NCBI RefSeq assembly: GCF_001499965.1
Contig: NZ_LQIT01000012.1
Location: 62,001 to 126,000 of the forward strand
Length of the DNA: 64,000 nucleotides
Direction: 5' to 3'
Source of the DNA: Mycobacterium sp. GA-2829
Lineage (GTDB): Bacteria > Actinomycetota > Actinomycetes > Mycobacteriales > Mycobacteriaceae
A model generated the notes under the pieces. It searched no databases. It was not told the DNA's origin and was given only the letters and a program-made list of their open reading frames with translations. Position numbers and translations under genes: made by a program. Shown here one piece after another: positions 63,445-64,000 of this stretch; the first letter of the stretch is position 1; each line of letters begins with the position of its first letter.

Positions 63445-64000
63445 ATGCCGATCACGTCCAAGACCGTGGAACCGGGCATCGTCTCGGTCACCGTCGACTA
63501 CCCACCCGTCAACGCGATCCCGTCGCGCGGCTGGTTCGAACTCGGCGACGCGATCACCGCCGCGGGCCGCGACCGCAGCACCCACGTGGTGATCCTGCGG
63601 GCCGAGGGCCGCGGCTTCAACGCCGGCGTCGACATCAAGGAGATGCAGAACACCGAGGGCTTCACCGCGCTCATCGACGCCAATCGCGGCTGCTTCCACG
63701 CCTTCCGCGCGGTCTACGAGTGCGAAGTCCCCGTGGTCGCCGCGGTCAACGGCTTCTGCGTGGGCGGCGGCATCGGCCTGGTCGGCAACGCCGACGTCAT
63801 CGTCGCCTCCGACGACGCCAAATTCGGCCTGCCCGAGGTGGAAAGGGGTGCGCTCGGCGCGGCCACGCACCTGTCGCGGCTGGTGCCCCAGCACATGATG
63901 CGGCGGCTGTTCTTCACCGCGGCCACGGTCAGCGCCGACACCCTGCACCACTTCGGATCAGTGCACGAGGTGGTGCCGCGCGCCGAACTCGACGAGTCCG
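63445..64000 (+). CDS. echA20: Enoyl-CoA hydratase-family EchA20 (3' end outside window)
   Basis: The first 185 codons of a crotonase-fold protein (Rv3550-like): AEGRGFNAGVDIKEMQ and VVAAVNGFCVGGGIGLVGNADVIVAS form the oxyanion hole. EchA20 opens ring D of the hydroxylated indane-CoA intermediate. The ATG at 63445 follows CAGGAGCCAGGA. It is the first gene of the KstR2-controlled plus-strand operon and runs off the window. Confidence 0.92.
   Translation, partial: MPITSKTVEPGIVSVTVDYPPVNAIPSRGWFELGDAITAAGRDRSTHVVILRAEGRGFNAGVDIKEMQNTEGFTALIDANRGCFHAFRAVYECEVPVVAAVNGFCVGGGIGLVGNADVIVASDDAKFGLPEVERGALGAATHLSRLVPQHMMRRLFFTAATVSADTLHHFGSVHEVVPRAELDES

Overview
The window is high-GC actinobacterial DNA. 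Its gene content and order match the cholesterol-catabolism locus of mycobacteria: from left to right it follows the Mycobacterium tuberculosis order Rv3516 to Rv3550. The extra loci (VTC/CotH triad, RecQ, exopolysaccharide island) and the absence of ordinary PE/PPE genes suggest an environmental, probably fast-growing Mycolicibacterium. Homologue names come from recognising protein sequence and gene order, not from a database search.

Left part (1-28.2 kb): the end of echA19; a nuclease-like gene bracketed by two copies of a 73-nt palindromic repeat; cyp142 with an acetoacetate-decarboxylase-like gene; an F420/LLM oxidoreductase; a DUF35-ltp4-ltp3 set; a MOSC protein; kshA with a small zinc-ribbon-like gene; a CotH-DUF4956-VTC triad; the Rv3531c-3530c-3529c set; an IclR regulator; a small exported protein behind a textbook SigF-type promoter; RecQ fused to a phosphoribosyltransferase-like tail; HlyIII; DedA; hsaF-hsaG-hsaE; kstD and a MaoC hydratase. 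Right part (53.5-64 kb): ltp2-chsH1-chsH2-fadE29-fadE28-cyp125, fadA5, a small unknown gene, ddn, two SDR genes and the start of echA20. Seven KstR-type operators (TnnAACnnGTTnnA) and one KstR2-type operator sit in front of the sterol genes. Together these genes cover side-chain oxidation and cleavage, ring opening, meta-cleavage product processing and entry to C/D-ring degradation.

Middle (28.2-51.1 kb): an apparently inserted exopolysaccharide island. It encodes a GlmS paralogue, a nucleotide-sugar epimerase, two GT2 enzymes, a Wzx-like flippase, a GT-C/polymerase-like membrane protein, a secreted GH16 hydrolase, a polysaccharide deacetylase, and an aldo/keto reductase-GMC oxidoreductase-lipase-acyltransferase set. 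It is bordered by two paralogous LuxR-type regulators whose receiver domains have lost the phospho-accepting Asp (Asn in both). Both regulators share an upstream DNA element that contains, in one case, a perfect TCGCAAATTTTGCGA palindrome; the core also occurs before the deacetylase operon. I consider this the most novel system in the window.

Between the island and ltp2, where M. tuberculosis has PPE63, lies a two-gene set encoding proteins that look like a divergent PPE-like/PE-like type VII secretion pair.
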